From NCBI GenBank assembly GCA_964404765.1, contig CAYOLL010000066.1, forward strand, positions 1 through 30,574: a DNA stretch of 30,574 bases, in the 5' to 3' direction. Under the pieces are notes generated by a model that worked only from the letters and a program-made list of their open reading frames with translations, made no database searches and was not told the DNA's origin. The position numbers and the translations under genes are program-made. This document shows positions 1 through 7,240 of this stretch, piece by piece. Source of the DNA: CAYOLL01 sp964404765 [NCBI: uncultured Gemmatimonadota bacterium]. GTDB taxonomy: Bacteria > 4572-55. Position 1 is the first letter of the stretch; every line of letters starts with the position of its first letter.

Positions 1-56
1 ATTGCGCATTATTGTCAACTTCGATTGATTTCCGTAAAAAAGTTCGAAGAGCCAAA

Positions 57-1580
57 TTAGAGAGAATAAATATCCGTGTATTTCTTTCGTAGATATTTCA
101 AATACGGCTGGATATTTATGCCGCCGCCGGTTACGCGCTCGATCAACTCTGCGGCGGTGTACTTGCGGCCGTGCCGATAGATTTGGTGTTTGAGCCAGTT
201 ATGCAGTGTCGTAAAAACGCCGGCCTCTATTTCGAGGTCAATTTGCGGATGGGCATCGGTTGCTAATTGAAGGAATTGGGCGCTTAAAATATTACCCAGC
301 GTATAGCCTTGGAACTGTCCGCCAATATAGTCGCTGAACCAGTGAATATCTTGCAAAACGCCATCGCAATGGTTGGCAGACTGAATTCCCAAATCCGCCT
401 GATAACGGGCATTCCAGGCTTCGGGCAGGTCTTTAATCGCCAGCTTTCCCTCCAGCATCGCTAATTCCAGATCAAAGCGAATCATGACGTGCAGATTATA
501 AGTGACTTCGTCGGCATCCGTCCGAATCAAAGATGGACGAACGACGTTAATGGCTTTGTAGAATTGATCAAAAGTTACCCCGCGCAGTTGTTCCGAAAAT
601 ACATCATGCAGGCACGGATAAAAATAGCGCCAGAAAGGCCGACTGCGTCCAACCAGATTTTCCCATAATCTGGATTGGCTCTCGTGCAGACCCGATGATG
701 CGCCGCGGGCCAGTGGTGTCGCCTCATAATCCGCCTGAATGCCTTGTTCATAAAGCGCGTGGCCCGCTTCGTGAATTGTGCTAAACAGCGCGTCGCTAAA
801 ATCATTTTCCTTCACGCGCGTTGTAATGCGAACATCGTTAATCGAAAAGCGGGTCATATATGGATGCGGAACGCGATCTATCCGACCACGCTCAAAATCG
901 TAACCGATTTGTTTAATGACCTTAATTGCAAAGTTCCACTGTCCCGGATCCGGATAGTATTTATGCAGGCAGCTTGCATCAATTGGCGGTTTGGCAGCAA
1001 TTTGCTTGACTAATGGCACTAACTCCCGGCGCAGTTCATTAAAAACACTCTGTATTTTTGAAACAGTCATACCGGAGTCTTCAATTTCGATTAACGGGTC
1101 GGCAATATGGGTATAGCCGGGGAAAAAGTCGGCGTAACGGCGGCTAAATTCAAGCGTCTTTTCCAAGTAGGGTTGAACAGCTTCGAAGTCATTTTGGGGC
1201 CGCGCTTTTGTCCAGACCTGAAAAGACTCGGACAGATGACGATGGAAATCTGCCACAAAATCCACCGGTACTTTAATCGCCCGCTCGTACATCATCCGCG
1301 CTACCCGGATGAGTCCGGCTTCGTCGGAGTCATAGGGCAGCTTTTCTTCACGCGGACGTAGTGCATTCAGCAGTTTGCCCAGACGCGGGTCGGTCAGCTT
1401 TTGATGCGAGAGCTGGTTGATAAGCGCGGTTTGCCTGCCTCGTGCCGCTGCGCCGGCAGCCGGCATGTAGGTTGTCTGGTCCCAGTATAATAAACCGCCT
1501 ACCGCCTGGAGATCGGTAATTTCCTGAAAACGTGCTTTCAATTCGGTAATCCCGGGATTTTCCGATAGGTTATGAGGCAT
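57..1580 (-). CDS. M32 family metallocarboxypeptidase (carboxypeptidase Taq type)
   Basis: This 507-residue protein matches the usual full length of thermostable carboxypeptidase Taq, a cytosolic zinc enzyme that trims amino acids from peptide C-termini. The zinc motif HEAGH lies at residues 270-274. The M32 hallmark HESQSRLWEN follows at about 299-308, supplying the third ligand region, and the family segment DVRITTR is at about 249-255. A late GVLQDIHW...YTLGN block is also typical of M32. There is no signal peptide. The start is supported by a minus-strand Shine-Dalgarno (AAAGGAGC, about 1590-1596) just upstream of the ATG. The gene stands alone and points toward the window edge, away from the toxin-antitoxin pair. 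The family call is secure; the substrate range cannot be read from sequence. Confidence 0.95.
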   Translation of the reverse strand: MPHNLSENPGITELKARFQEITDLQAVGGLLYWDQTTYMPAAGAAARGRQTALINQLSHQKLTDPRLGKLLNALRPREEKLPYDSDEAGLIRVARMMYERAIKVPVDFVADFHRHLSESFQVWTKARPQNDFEAVQPYLEKTLEFSRRYADFFPGYTHIADPLIEIEDSGMTVSKIQSVFNELRRELVPLVKQIAAKPPIDASCLHKYYPDPGQWNFAIKVIKQIGYDFERGRIDRVPHPYMTRFSINDVRITTRVKENDFSDALFSTIHEAGHALYEQGIQADYEATPLARGASSGLHESQSRLWENLVGRSRPFWRYFYPCLHDVFSEQLRGVTFDQFYKAINVVRPSLIRTDADEVTYNLHVMIRFDLELAMLEGKLAIKDLPEAWNARYQADLGIQSANHCDGVLQDIHWFSDYIGGQFQGYTLGNILSAQFLQLATDAHPQIDLEIEAGVFTTLHNWLKHQIYRHGRKYTAAELIERVTGGGINIQPYLKYLRKKYTDIYSL

Positions 1581-1694
1581 TAATCATAGCTCCTTTAGAA
1601 TTGCCGCAATTTTCGTTGATTTTGCCAAAGCTTCAATTTATATTAAATGTGCTTTAGATTCTACAAATTTTATAAAATTAGTTGGATTTTGCAC

Positions 1695-1822
1695 TAGTCA
1701 ACGACCTCTCGAACACTTCCACAGTTGATCGGATGTCATTCCGAAGGAATCTTCTAACGGCGTTTGTACAAGCTTGCAAAAAGACTCCTTCAGAATGACC
1801 GTGTTCGACAGGTCGTTGACTA
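1695..1822. repeat. MITE-like palindromic element with 22-bp terminal inverted repeats
   Basis: The ends 1695-1716 and 1801-1822 are inverted repeats of 22 bp with one mismatch, and both outermost dinucleotides are TA. Inside lies a second, imperfect inverted repeat built from GTCATTCCGAAGGAATCTT and its near-complement AAGACTCCTTCAGAATGAC. The whole 128 bp could therefore fold into a long hairpin. There is no coding potential. This looks like a non-autonomous palindromic repeat; the TA at the edges could be a Tc1/IS630-type target duplication, but that is inference. Confidence 0.7.
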
Positions 1823-2024
1823 TTACATGAAAAGGAAGAACTTCATATTTTTGGCGATCTTCTGCAAATCCACAAGGCTCGTTCCAATCTTTAGATTGGT
1901 AACGTAAGTGTCGTAGAAACTCTGAACTCTGTTACGCAACCTGCTTTTTGGCAATAGGTTACATGGAAGCAGGGTTTCCGCAGCAATTAAGCGGGATTTT
2001 TTTGCTTTCCACCTGCTTAAATAT
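1823..2024. other. Non-coding gap with a short palindrome
   Basis: No gene is apparent here. The only clear structure is a small perfect hairpin, CCAATCT-TT-AGATTGG, at 1884-1899. It resembles in style the short palindromes at 9609-9624 and 30228-30245. The rest lies between the repeat element and the operator region of the toxin-antitoxin operon, and I see nothing else I can name in it. Confidence 0.5.
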
Positions 2025-2109
2025 AAATTTTACCTTTTGGGTAAAATTTTATTGACTTTTATTTTATCATTCTTTATTTTACCTTTTAGGTAAAATAAAG
2101 AATGATAAA
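2025..2109. promoter_or_regulatory. Paired operator dyads upstream of the toxin-antitoxin operon
   Basis: Two copies of the 19-bp palindrome TTTTACCTTTTRGGTAAAA lie at 2028-2046 and 2077-2095, 49 bp apart start to start. Copy 1 extends to 10-bp arms (2025-2034 and 2040-2049). Copy 2 extends to perfect 22-bp arms (2063-2084 and 2088-2109) around a 3-base loop. They bracket and overlap the predicted promoter at 2052-2080. This is the classic arrangement for autorepression by an antitoxin HTH. That the antitoxin is the protein which binds here is inferred. Confidence 0.8.
2052..2080 (+). promoter_or_regulatory. Predicted sigma-70-type promoter for the toxin-antitoxin operon
   Basis: TTGACT at 2052-2057 and TATTTT at 2075-2080 are separated by 17 bases. 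The predicted start point near 2087 falls inside the second operator dyad, so a bound repressor would block transcription directly. Confidence 0.6.
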
Positions 2110-2127
2110 CGTTAATCTGACGATATT

Positions 2128-2430
2128 ATGGAAATTCAGTTTAAAACAAAGCAGCTTGAAAAAGCTTATACCCACAGCAAAGAAGGGGTAAAAGCTTTTG
2201 GTAATGATGTCGCCAGAAAGTATGTCGAGCGTATCAATGTTATGAAGCAAACCCGTGATATTGAAGAGCTGCAGAAGCTACCGTGCTTACGTTGTCACGC
2301 GCTCGTTGGAAATCGGGCCGGTCAGTGGGCAATTAAACTAAAAGGTTTTTACCGGCTCATTTTCACCTTACAAGGCGATCAATTGGAAATCGCGCAAATT
2401 GAGGAAGTGAGTAAGCATTATGACGACTAA
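2128..2430 (+). CDS. HigB/RelE-superfamily toxin
   Basis: This small basic protein of 100 residues has the HigB-type pattern. Its C-terminal half contains a segment LPCLRCHALVGNRAGQWAIKL followed by YRLIF, which corresponds to the RNase core strands of plasmid-maintenance killer proteins. Family members cleave mRNA at the ribosome. The gene overlaps the downstream antitoxin gene by 11 bases, implying translational coupling. Toxin-first order is the rule for higBA systems, and the operator/promoter region at 2025-2109 lies directly upstream. No disabling mutation is visible. Toxic activity itself is inferred from the family. Confidence 0.85.
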   Translation: MEIQFKTKQLEKAYTHSKEGVKAFGNDVARKYVERINVMKQTRDIEELQKLPCLRCHALVGNRAGQWAIKLKGFYRLIFTLQGDQLEIAQIEEVSKHYDD

Positions 2431-3514
2431 AAATAAGAAAGTATACGACTCCGATTTAGCCATTCCGCCGGGCGAATATCTGGCCGATGTTATTAACGAG
2501 CTGGGTATTTCAAAACAGGAGTTGGCGCATCGCATGGACCGTCCCGCGTCCAAGCTGAGTCAGATATTTAACGGCGAAAAAGCGATTACTCCTGAAACGG
2601 CATTACAATTGGAAAGAGTGGTCGGTGTTCCGGCCCATATTTGGACGGGGCTTGAGGCTGAATACCGGCTAATTTTAGCCAGACAAAAGGAAGCTGAGTT
2701 GCAGGAGCAGTTAAAGCAGGATACGTCGTTAGTGTCGAAATACTGTTACAGTGAACTTGTTCGCTTAGGCCGGGTGAAGAAGTTCACCAAACCCATCGAA
2801 AAGGTTAAAGCACTTCTTGATTTTTTTGGGGTCGCATCATTAGCTAAAATTCAGGGAATTGGGCGTTATCAGACGGCTTTTCGATGTGGAAACGGGCAAA
2901 AACGATCTTCGGAAGCGTTAGCCGCCTGGCTACGTATGGGCGAATTATCTGCGCAGCAAATATCCTGTAACCCATTCAATGGTAAGAAATTAAGTGGGCT
3001 TCTTAACGATCTACGCGCCATGACCCTGCAATTTCCTGACACTTTTTTAGCGCCATTAAAAGTAAAATTAGCCGATGTCGGCGTTGCGTTTGTTTTGTGC
3101 CCACATTTACCTAAAACCTATGCGCATGGCGCTACTTTTTGGCTTGGTAAGGAAAAAGCGGTTTTAATGATGTCTAACCGGGGTAAATGGGCCGACATTT
3201 TTTGGTTTAGTTTGTATCATGAGATTGGCCATATATTACTGCACGGCAATCAGAGTATTTTTGTGGAAGGTGATGATGTGATTTCTCCGGTTGTTAGCAA
3301 GGAAGAAGAAGCGAATATATTCGCGGCTGATAGCTTGATTCCACCTGAAAAATACAGACAGTTTAAAAGCGGTCATTCTTATGGAAAAGACGATGTATTA
3401 CTTTTTGCTCAGGAATTAGCAATTAATCCCGGAATTGTGGTGGGCCGTTTGCACCATGAAAAGCTATTGCGTCATGATTGGTTAAATGGCCTAAGAACAC
3501 AATATGAATGGTAG
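2420..3514 (+). CDS. HigA-like antitoxin fused to an ImmA/IrrE-type metallopeptidase domain
   Basis: The 364-residue protein begins with a Cro/C1-type HTH at about residues 10-70 (IPPGEYLADVINELGIS...SKLSQIFNGEKAI), as in HigA. A middle helical region follows, then a C-terminal ImmA/IrrE (M78-like) domain with the zinc motif HEIGH at 267-271 and a conserved downstream EEEANIFAADSLIP segment. Classical HigA is about 100 residues, so this is the long form. The HTH should neutralise the upstream toxin and repress the operon through the dyads at 2025-2109. The peptidase domain suggests the antitoxin, or another repressor, is switched off by proteolysis on some signal; that role is inferred. The start ATG lies inside the toxin's final codons. 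Confidence 0.85.
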   Translation: MTTKNKKVYDSDLAIPPGEYLADVINELGISKQELAHRMDRPASKLSQIFNGEKAITPETALQLERVVGVPAHIWTGLEAEYRLILARQKEAELQEQLKQDTSLVSKYCYSELVRLGRVKKFTKPIEKVKALLDFFGVASLAKIQGIGRYQTAFRCGNGQKRSSEALAAWLRMGELSAQQISCNPFNGKKLSGLLNDLRAMTLQFPDTFLAPLKVKLADVGVAFVLCPHLPKTYAHGATFWLGKEKAVLMMSNRGKWADIFWFSLYHEIGHILLHGNQSIFVEGDDVISPVVSKEEEANIFAADSLIPPEKYRQFKSGHSYGKDDVLLFAQELAINPGIVVGRLHHEKLLRHDWLNGLRTQYEW

Positions 3515-3579
3515 AATTGCACCTCATGCTATACTTGTTAAAGACTATGCTTAAAATTTGAAAATTTTTTTTATACTGA

Positions 3580-3716
3580 TTAAGGGTTAGAAATTGCATT
3601 TCAATTCGATGTCATGCCGGAATGCTTCTATCCGGCATCTTGCTTACCTGTAAGAAGATTCCGGCTAAAAACGTGCCGGAATGACACTTTGTACAATTGC
3701 AACTTCTAACCCTTAA
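3580..3716. repeat. Second palindromic repeat element, 13-bp perfect terminal inverted repeats
   Basis: TTAAGGGTTAGAA at 3580-3592 is perfectly inverted at 3704-3716. Moving inward, the two halves remain imperfectly complementary through GTCATGCCGGAATGC and its counterpart GTGCCGGAATGAC. It shares the GTCATNCCGG-type core with the element at 1695-1822 but has different outer ends. It is non-coding and lies between the antitoxin gene and the yebC promoter. Confidence 0.65.
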
Positions 3717-3726
3717 CGAGAATATA

Positions 3727-3754
3727 TTGACTTTAATTAATACCGTTCTATTTT
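3727..3754 (+). promoter_or_regulatory. Predicted promoter for yebC-ruvC
   Basis: TTGACT at 3727-3732 and TATTTT at 3749-3754 are spaced by 16 bases in an AT-rich stretch. They end about 30 bases before the yebC ribosome binding site (AGGAAAGGGG). This fits a housekeeping promoter placed just after the palindromic element. Confidence 0.45.
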
Positions 3755-3785
3755 CTTTAAACATTTAGGAAAGGGGTCGACTACC

Positions 3786-4538
3786 ATGTCAGGTCATAAT
3801 AAATGGAGCACGATTAAACGTAAAAAAGGCAAAATTGATGCCGAGCGCGGCCGGATATTTACCCGGCTGATCAAAGAAATTACCGTGGCCGCGCGGGAAG
3901 GCGGCGGCGATGCCAACGGCAATCCACGCTTGCGCTCGGCCATTCTCAACGCCAAAGGCGCGAATATGCCGGCCGACAATATTGACCGGGCGATTAAAAA
4001 AGGCACGGGTGAACTGCCCGGCGTCGTCTATGAGGCTATTACCTATGAGGGCTATGGCCCGGGCGGCGTGGCGCTTTACATCGAAGCCCTGACGGATAAC
4101 AAGAACCGCACGGTCTCCGATATTCGGCACGCCATCACCAAATATGGCGGCAATCTGGGTGAAAGCGGCAGCGTCGGCTGGATGTTTCATCGCAAAGGCT
4201 CCATCACGGTTCCGGCCGCCGGCCTTAATGAAGACGACCTCATGCTGACGGCGCTGGATGCCGGCGCCGAAGATGTGCGTAACGAAGGCGATGTGTTTAT
4301 TATTTTGACCGATCCCGGTTCCTTTGAGAGCGTCAAAAAAACATTTGAAGAGAAAAGCATTAAGGTCTCCAATAGCGAATTAACCATGGTGCCGAGCACA
4401 TTGATTACCGTTTCCGGCAAGCAGGCCGAATCGTTGCTGAAGTTGTTGGATAAATTGGATGAAGTTGATGACATTCAAAAGTTGTACGCCAATTTCGATA
4501 TGGACGAAAGCGAAATGGCGGCGCTCACCAAAGAATGA
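3786..4538 (+). CDS. yebC: YebC/PmpR (TACO1) family protein
   Basis: This 250-residue protein has the usual family length and opens with the signature MSGHNKWSTIKRKKGKID. The conserved AILNAKGANMPADNIDRAIKKG and YEGYGPGGVA blocks follow. YebC proteins act in the cytosol, and different members have been described as DNA-binding regulators or as ribosome-associated factors helping translation of difficult sequences; sequence alone does not separate these roles here. A strong ribosome binding site (AGGAAAGGGG) precedes the start. The stop overlaps the ruvC start (ATGATG), so the two are translationally coupled, an arrangement common across bacteria. Confidence 0.95.
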   Translation: MSGHNKWSTIKRKKGKIDAERGRIFTRLIKEITVAAREGGGDANGNPRLRSAILNAKGANMPADNIDRAIKKGTGELPGVVYEAITYEGYGPGGVALYIEALTDNKNRTVSDIRHAITKYGGNLGESGSVGWMFHRKGSITVPAAGLNEDDLMLTALDAGAEDVRNEGDVFIILTDPGSFESVKKTFEEKSIKVSNSELTMVPSTLITVSGKQAESLLKLLDKLDEVDDIQKLYANFDMDESEMAALTKE

Positions 4539-5023
4539 TGCTCGTTCTTGGGATAGACCCTAGCACGGTAGCTACCGGCTATGGCCTGGTTGAGCTAAAA
4601 AATTCTATGCTGCGGACGGTCGATTATGGTGTCATTCGACCGCCCGCGGCGCAGCATCTGCATCAACGCATCAAGATTATCTATGATCGTGTTACTGAAA
4701 TCACCAGCCAAGTCCGGCCGGATGCCGTTGCAATTGAGGACCTGTTTTATTCGCGCAATATCAAAGTTGCGCTTAGCTTGGGACAGGCCCGCGGCGCAGT
4801 TATTTTAGCGGCAGTCAACCAGGGGTTGCCGATCTTTGAATACGCGCCGCGCACAGTCAAGCAGGCTGTTACCGGCAGCGGCTCCGCCTCCAAAGAGCAA
4901 GTGCAGCGAATGACCCAACGCCTGCTGAATCTTGCTGAACCTCCCCAACCGTTAGACGCCTCCGATGCTTTAGCCATCGCCATCTGCCACCTGTTGAAGT
5001 CGCGACAGAAAATTACGCTGTAG
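4535..5023 (+). CDS. ruvC: Crossover junction endodeoxyribonuclease RuvC
   Basis: RuvC resolves Holliday junctions during recombinational repair, normally together with the RuvAB motor. The 162-residue length is typical. Acidic catalytic residues are visible in order: the Asp of LGIDPS near the N-terminus, the Glu of AIEDLFY, and the Asp pair in DASDALAIAICH near the C-terminus. The annotated start overlaps the yebC stop; the second ATG at 4538 is equally plausible and gives the more usual N-terminus. ruvA and ruvB do not follow. Instead a sensor gene starts 9 bases downstream and probably shares the transcript. Confidence 0.96.
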   Translation: MMLVLGIDPSTVATGYGLVELKNSMLRTVDYGVIRPPAAQHLHQRIKIIYDRVTEITSQVRPDAVAIEDLFYSRNIKVALSLGQARGAVILAAVNQGLPIFEYAPRTVKQAVTGSGSASKEQVQRMTQRLLNLAEPPQPLDASDALAIAICHLLKSRQKITL

Positions 5024-5032
5024 GAGAAATTT

Positions 5033-6241
5033 ATGCCCGCTGCCCCAATTCCCGCTCATGAGCAGGAACGGCTCGACGCGCTGTGCGCTTACGAGATTCT
5101 GGATACTTTGCCGGAAAAAGACTTTGACGATATTACACAGTTGGCCGCTTATGTCTGTCAGGCTCCGACTGTTCTGATCAGCCTGGTGGACAAAGATCGT
5201 CAATGGTTTAAATCGCGGCACAATTTAAAGTTGGCCGAGACCCCGCGCGAGGTGGCTTTTTGCGCCCACACCATCTTGCAATCTGCGCCGCTCATTATCC
5301 CGGATGCCTCACAAGACCCGCGTTTTAGCGATAATATTCTGGTTACAGGTGATTTGCATTTGCGATTTTATGCCGGTGCGCCGCTGATTACGCCCGCCGG
5401 CCAGAATATCGGCACGTTATGTCTGTTCGATTACATCCCGCGTAGCATTACGGCGGAGCAAATCAATGCGCTCCAGATTCTCAGTCGTCAGGTGATTAAT
5501 CAACTGGAATTGCGCCATCAGAATCGTATCCGGGAACGGACGATCCGGATTATGCATAACGCGCAAGTGATTCGTCACCGTAATGAGGAGTTAGAGCAGC
5601 AGGTGCGCGGGCGAACCGTCGAGCTGGAGCAAATGAATCGGGATTTGCTCCAGGAAATTGCGGCGCGTAAACACGCCGAAGAAATTCTGCGGCATAATAA
5701 AGAGTTGCTGACGTTGATAACCGATTACATTCCGGCTCTGATTGCCTATCTTAGCGTGGATGAAGAATATCTCTATGTAAATCAGGGTTATGCCCAATGG
5801 TTTGATTGTCCTAAAACGGAAATCATCGGGAAACGCATCCAAGACGTTCTGCCGGCAACCGCCTATGAAAACGCGCGCGCTCATTTTCAACGCGCCTTGC
5901 AAGGGGAAACGATTACTTTTGAAAACCAGGTTATGGATCGCCACCGGGAAATGCGAATTATCAGTGCGGCCTATGTTCCCCATAAGAATGCGCAGGGTCA
6001 AGTCCAGGCGGTAGTGGTTATGAACCAGGATATTACCGTACGCAAGCGGGCCGAGGATAAACTGCGGCAAAGCGAAGAAAAACTGCGCGCTATCTTTAAC
6101 ACAATGCATGAAGGCATCGCCCTCAACGAGATTGTCTATGACGAGAGCGGCGAAATGTGCGATTACCGCATTCTGGAGGTCAATCCGGCCTTTTACACCA
6201 TGGCCGATTACCGTCCCGGTCCAGATGCTTGTCACTTTTGA
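5033..6241 (+). CDS. GAF/PAS sensor protein, probably truncated before its output domain
   Basis: The 402-residue product is cytoplasmic, with no signal peptide or membrane segment. It has an N-terminal GAF domain (about 20-165), a coiled coil rich in E, Q and R (about 170-225), one full PAS domain (about 226-340, ending in VVVMNQDITVRKRAEDKL), and the start of a second PAS domain (from about 345). That second PAS reads normally to YRILEVNPAFYTMADY and then breaks off after about ten more residues with a stop codon. No kinase, GGDEF or other output domain follows in any frame. The likely explanation is a deletion that removed the C-terminal half. It starts 9 bases after ruvC with a GGAG-type ribosome site. 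It may be a remnant, or a stand-alone sensory fragment. Confidence 0.8.
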   Translation: MPAAPIPAHEQERLDALCAYEILDTLPEKDFDDITQLAAYVCQAPTVLISLVDKDRQWFKSRHNLKLAETPREVAFCAHTILQSAPLIIPDASQDPRFSDNILVTGDLHLRFYAGAPLITPAGQNIGTLCLFDYIPRSITAEQINALQILSRQVINQLELRHQNRIRERTIRIMHNAQVIRHRNEELEQQVRGRTVELEQMNRDLLQEIAARKHAEEILRHNKELLTLITDYIPALIAYLSVDEEYLYVNQGYAQWFDCPKTEIIGKRIQDVLPATAYENARAHFQRALQGETITFENQVMDRHREMRIISAAYVPHKNAQGQVQAVVVMNQDITVRKRAEDKLRQSEEKLRAIFNTMHEGIALNEIVYDESGEMCDYRILEVNPAFYTMADYRPGPDACHF

Positions 6242-6282
6242 GCTCTTACCAGGCAAATCTTTATCTCATCAACAAAAGAACA

Positions 6283-6311
6283 TTGACAGCTATCCGGTAT
6301 GATGCTACATT
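6283..6311 (+). promoter_or_regulatory. Predicted promoter for the slipin gene
   Basis: A perfect TTGACA at 6283-6288 is separated by 17 bases from TACATT at 6306-6311. It lies 74 bases before the slipin start, in the AT-rich stretch that follows the break in the sensor gene. This is one of the best sigma-70-like promoter matches in the window. Confidence 0.6.
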
Positions 6312-6384
6312 TTCAGGTCAAGTTCTTGACATGTTACGTATAGATTGCCAAACCGGTAATCAACTTTAACTGAAAGGAGTCGCT

Positions 6385-7191
6385 ATGGGCTGGATGGGAA
6401 TGTTTTTCTTAATCGCCGGCGCGTCGGTTGTTATCAACATGATTCGGATTCTGCGCGAATACGAGCGGGGCGTCATTTTTCGACTGGGACGGGTCATACC
6501 GGTCAAAGGGCCGGGGCTGATTATTTTGATACCGTTTATTGACAAGATGGAGAAAGTCGGCATTCGCGTGATCACGATGGATGTAGAGCCGCAGGATGTG
6601 ATTACCAAAGACAACGTATCCATTAAAGTCAGTGCGGTTATTTATTTTCAAGTGGTAGACGCTGTCCGCGCTATTGTGGAGGTGGAGGACTATTTATGGG
6701 CGACCTCGCAGTTAGCCCAGACAACGCTGCGGAGCGTGCTGGGGCAATCGGAACTCGACGATTTGCTGGCCGAGCGCGACAAAATTAATGCCCGTCTACA
6801 AGAGATCATTGATTCGCACACCGATTTATGGGGCATCAAAGTAACCATGGTCGAAATCAAACAGATTGATTTACCACAGGAAATGCAGCGGGCTATGGCC
6901 AAGCAAGCCGAAGCCGAACGCGAACGGCGCGCCAAAATTATCAATTCCGAGGGCGAACTACAAGCGTCCGAAAAGCTGGCGCTGGCCGCCGAAATGTTAA
7001 ACCGGCATCCGGCTTCGTTGCAACTGCGCTTTTTGCAAACTCTGCGCGAAGTGGCCGCCGAGAACAACTCAACTTTGATTTTTCCAGTGCCGATCGATCT
7101 TTTTACGCCGTTCATTAAGCTGCTGAACAATCGCGCCGACGAGGCCAAAGCATCGGAAAAGCCTGCTCTTCAACCCCCGGTGAACAATTGA
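6385..7191 (+). CDS. Slipin (stomatin-like SPFH/band 7 membrane protein)
   Basis: The 268-residue protein starts with one hydrophobic membrane-anchoring segment (about residues 3-22). The slipin signature [13 protein letters not shown] and a full SPFH domain (to about 190) follow, including [14 protein letters not shown] and [18 protein letters not shown] charged, Ala/Glu/Arg-rich helix ([21 protein letters not shown]) after the domain drives oligomerisation in this family. Slipins form ring-like membrane scaffolds and are often encoded beside an NfeD-type protein, but none is present here. A GAAAGGAG ribosome site precedes the ATG. The next gene, mutA, is 49 bases downstream and may be cotranscribed. 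Confidence 0.93.
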   Translation: MGWMGMFFLIAGASVVINMIRILREYERGVIFRLGRVIPVKGPGLIILIPFIDKMEKVGIRVITMDVEPQDVITKDNVSIKVSAVIYFQVVDAVRAIVEVEDYLWATSQLAQTTLRSVLGQSELDDLLAERDKINARLQEIIDSHTDLWGIKVTMVEIKQIDLPQEMQRAMAKQAEAERERRAKIINSEGELQASEKLALAAEMLNRHPASLQLRFLQTLREVAAENNSTLIFPVPIDLFTPFIKLLNNRADEAKASEKPALQPPVNN

Positions 7192-7240
7192 GCCGGATTT
7201 TAAAGTCATTTTGTACGCAATTCCAAGCGGATAATTTTGT

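Noticed and set aside
1673-1701. Possible minus-strand promoter for the M32 gene (TTGACT-N17-ATTTTA)
   Set aside because: The -10 match is poor and the -35 lies in the end of the palindromic repeat, so it could be coincidence.
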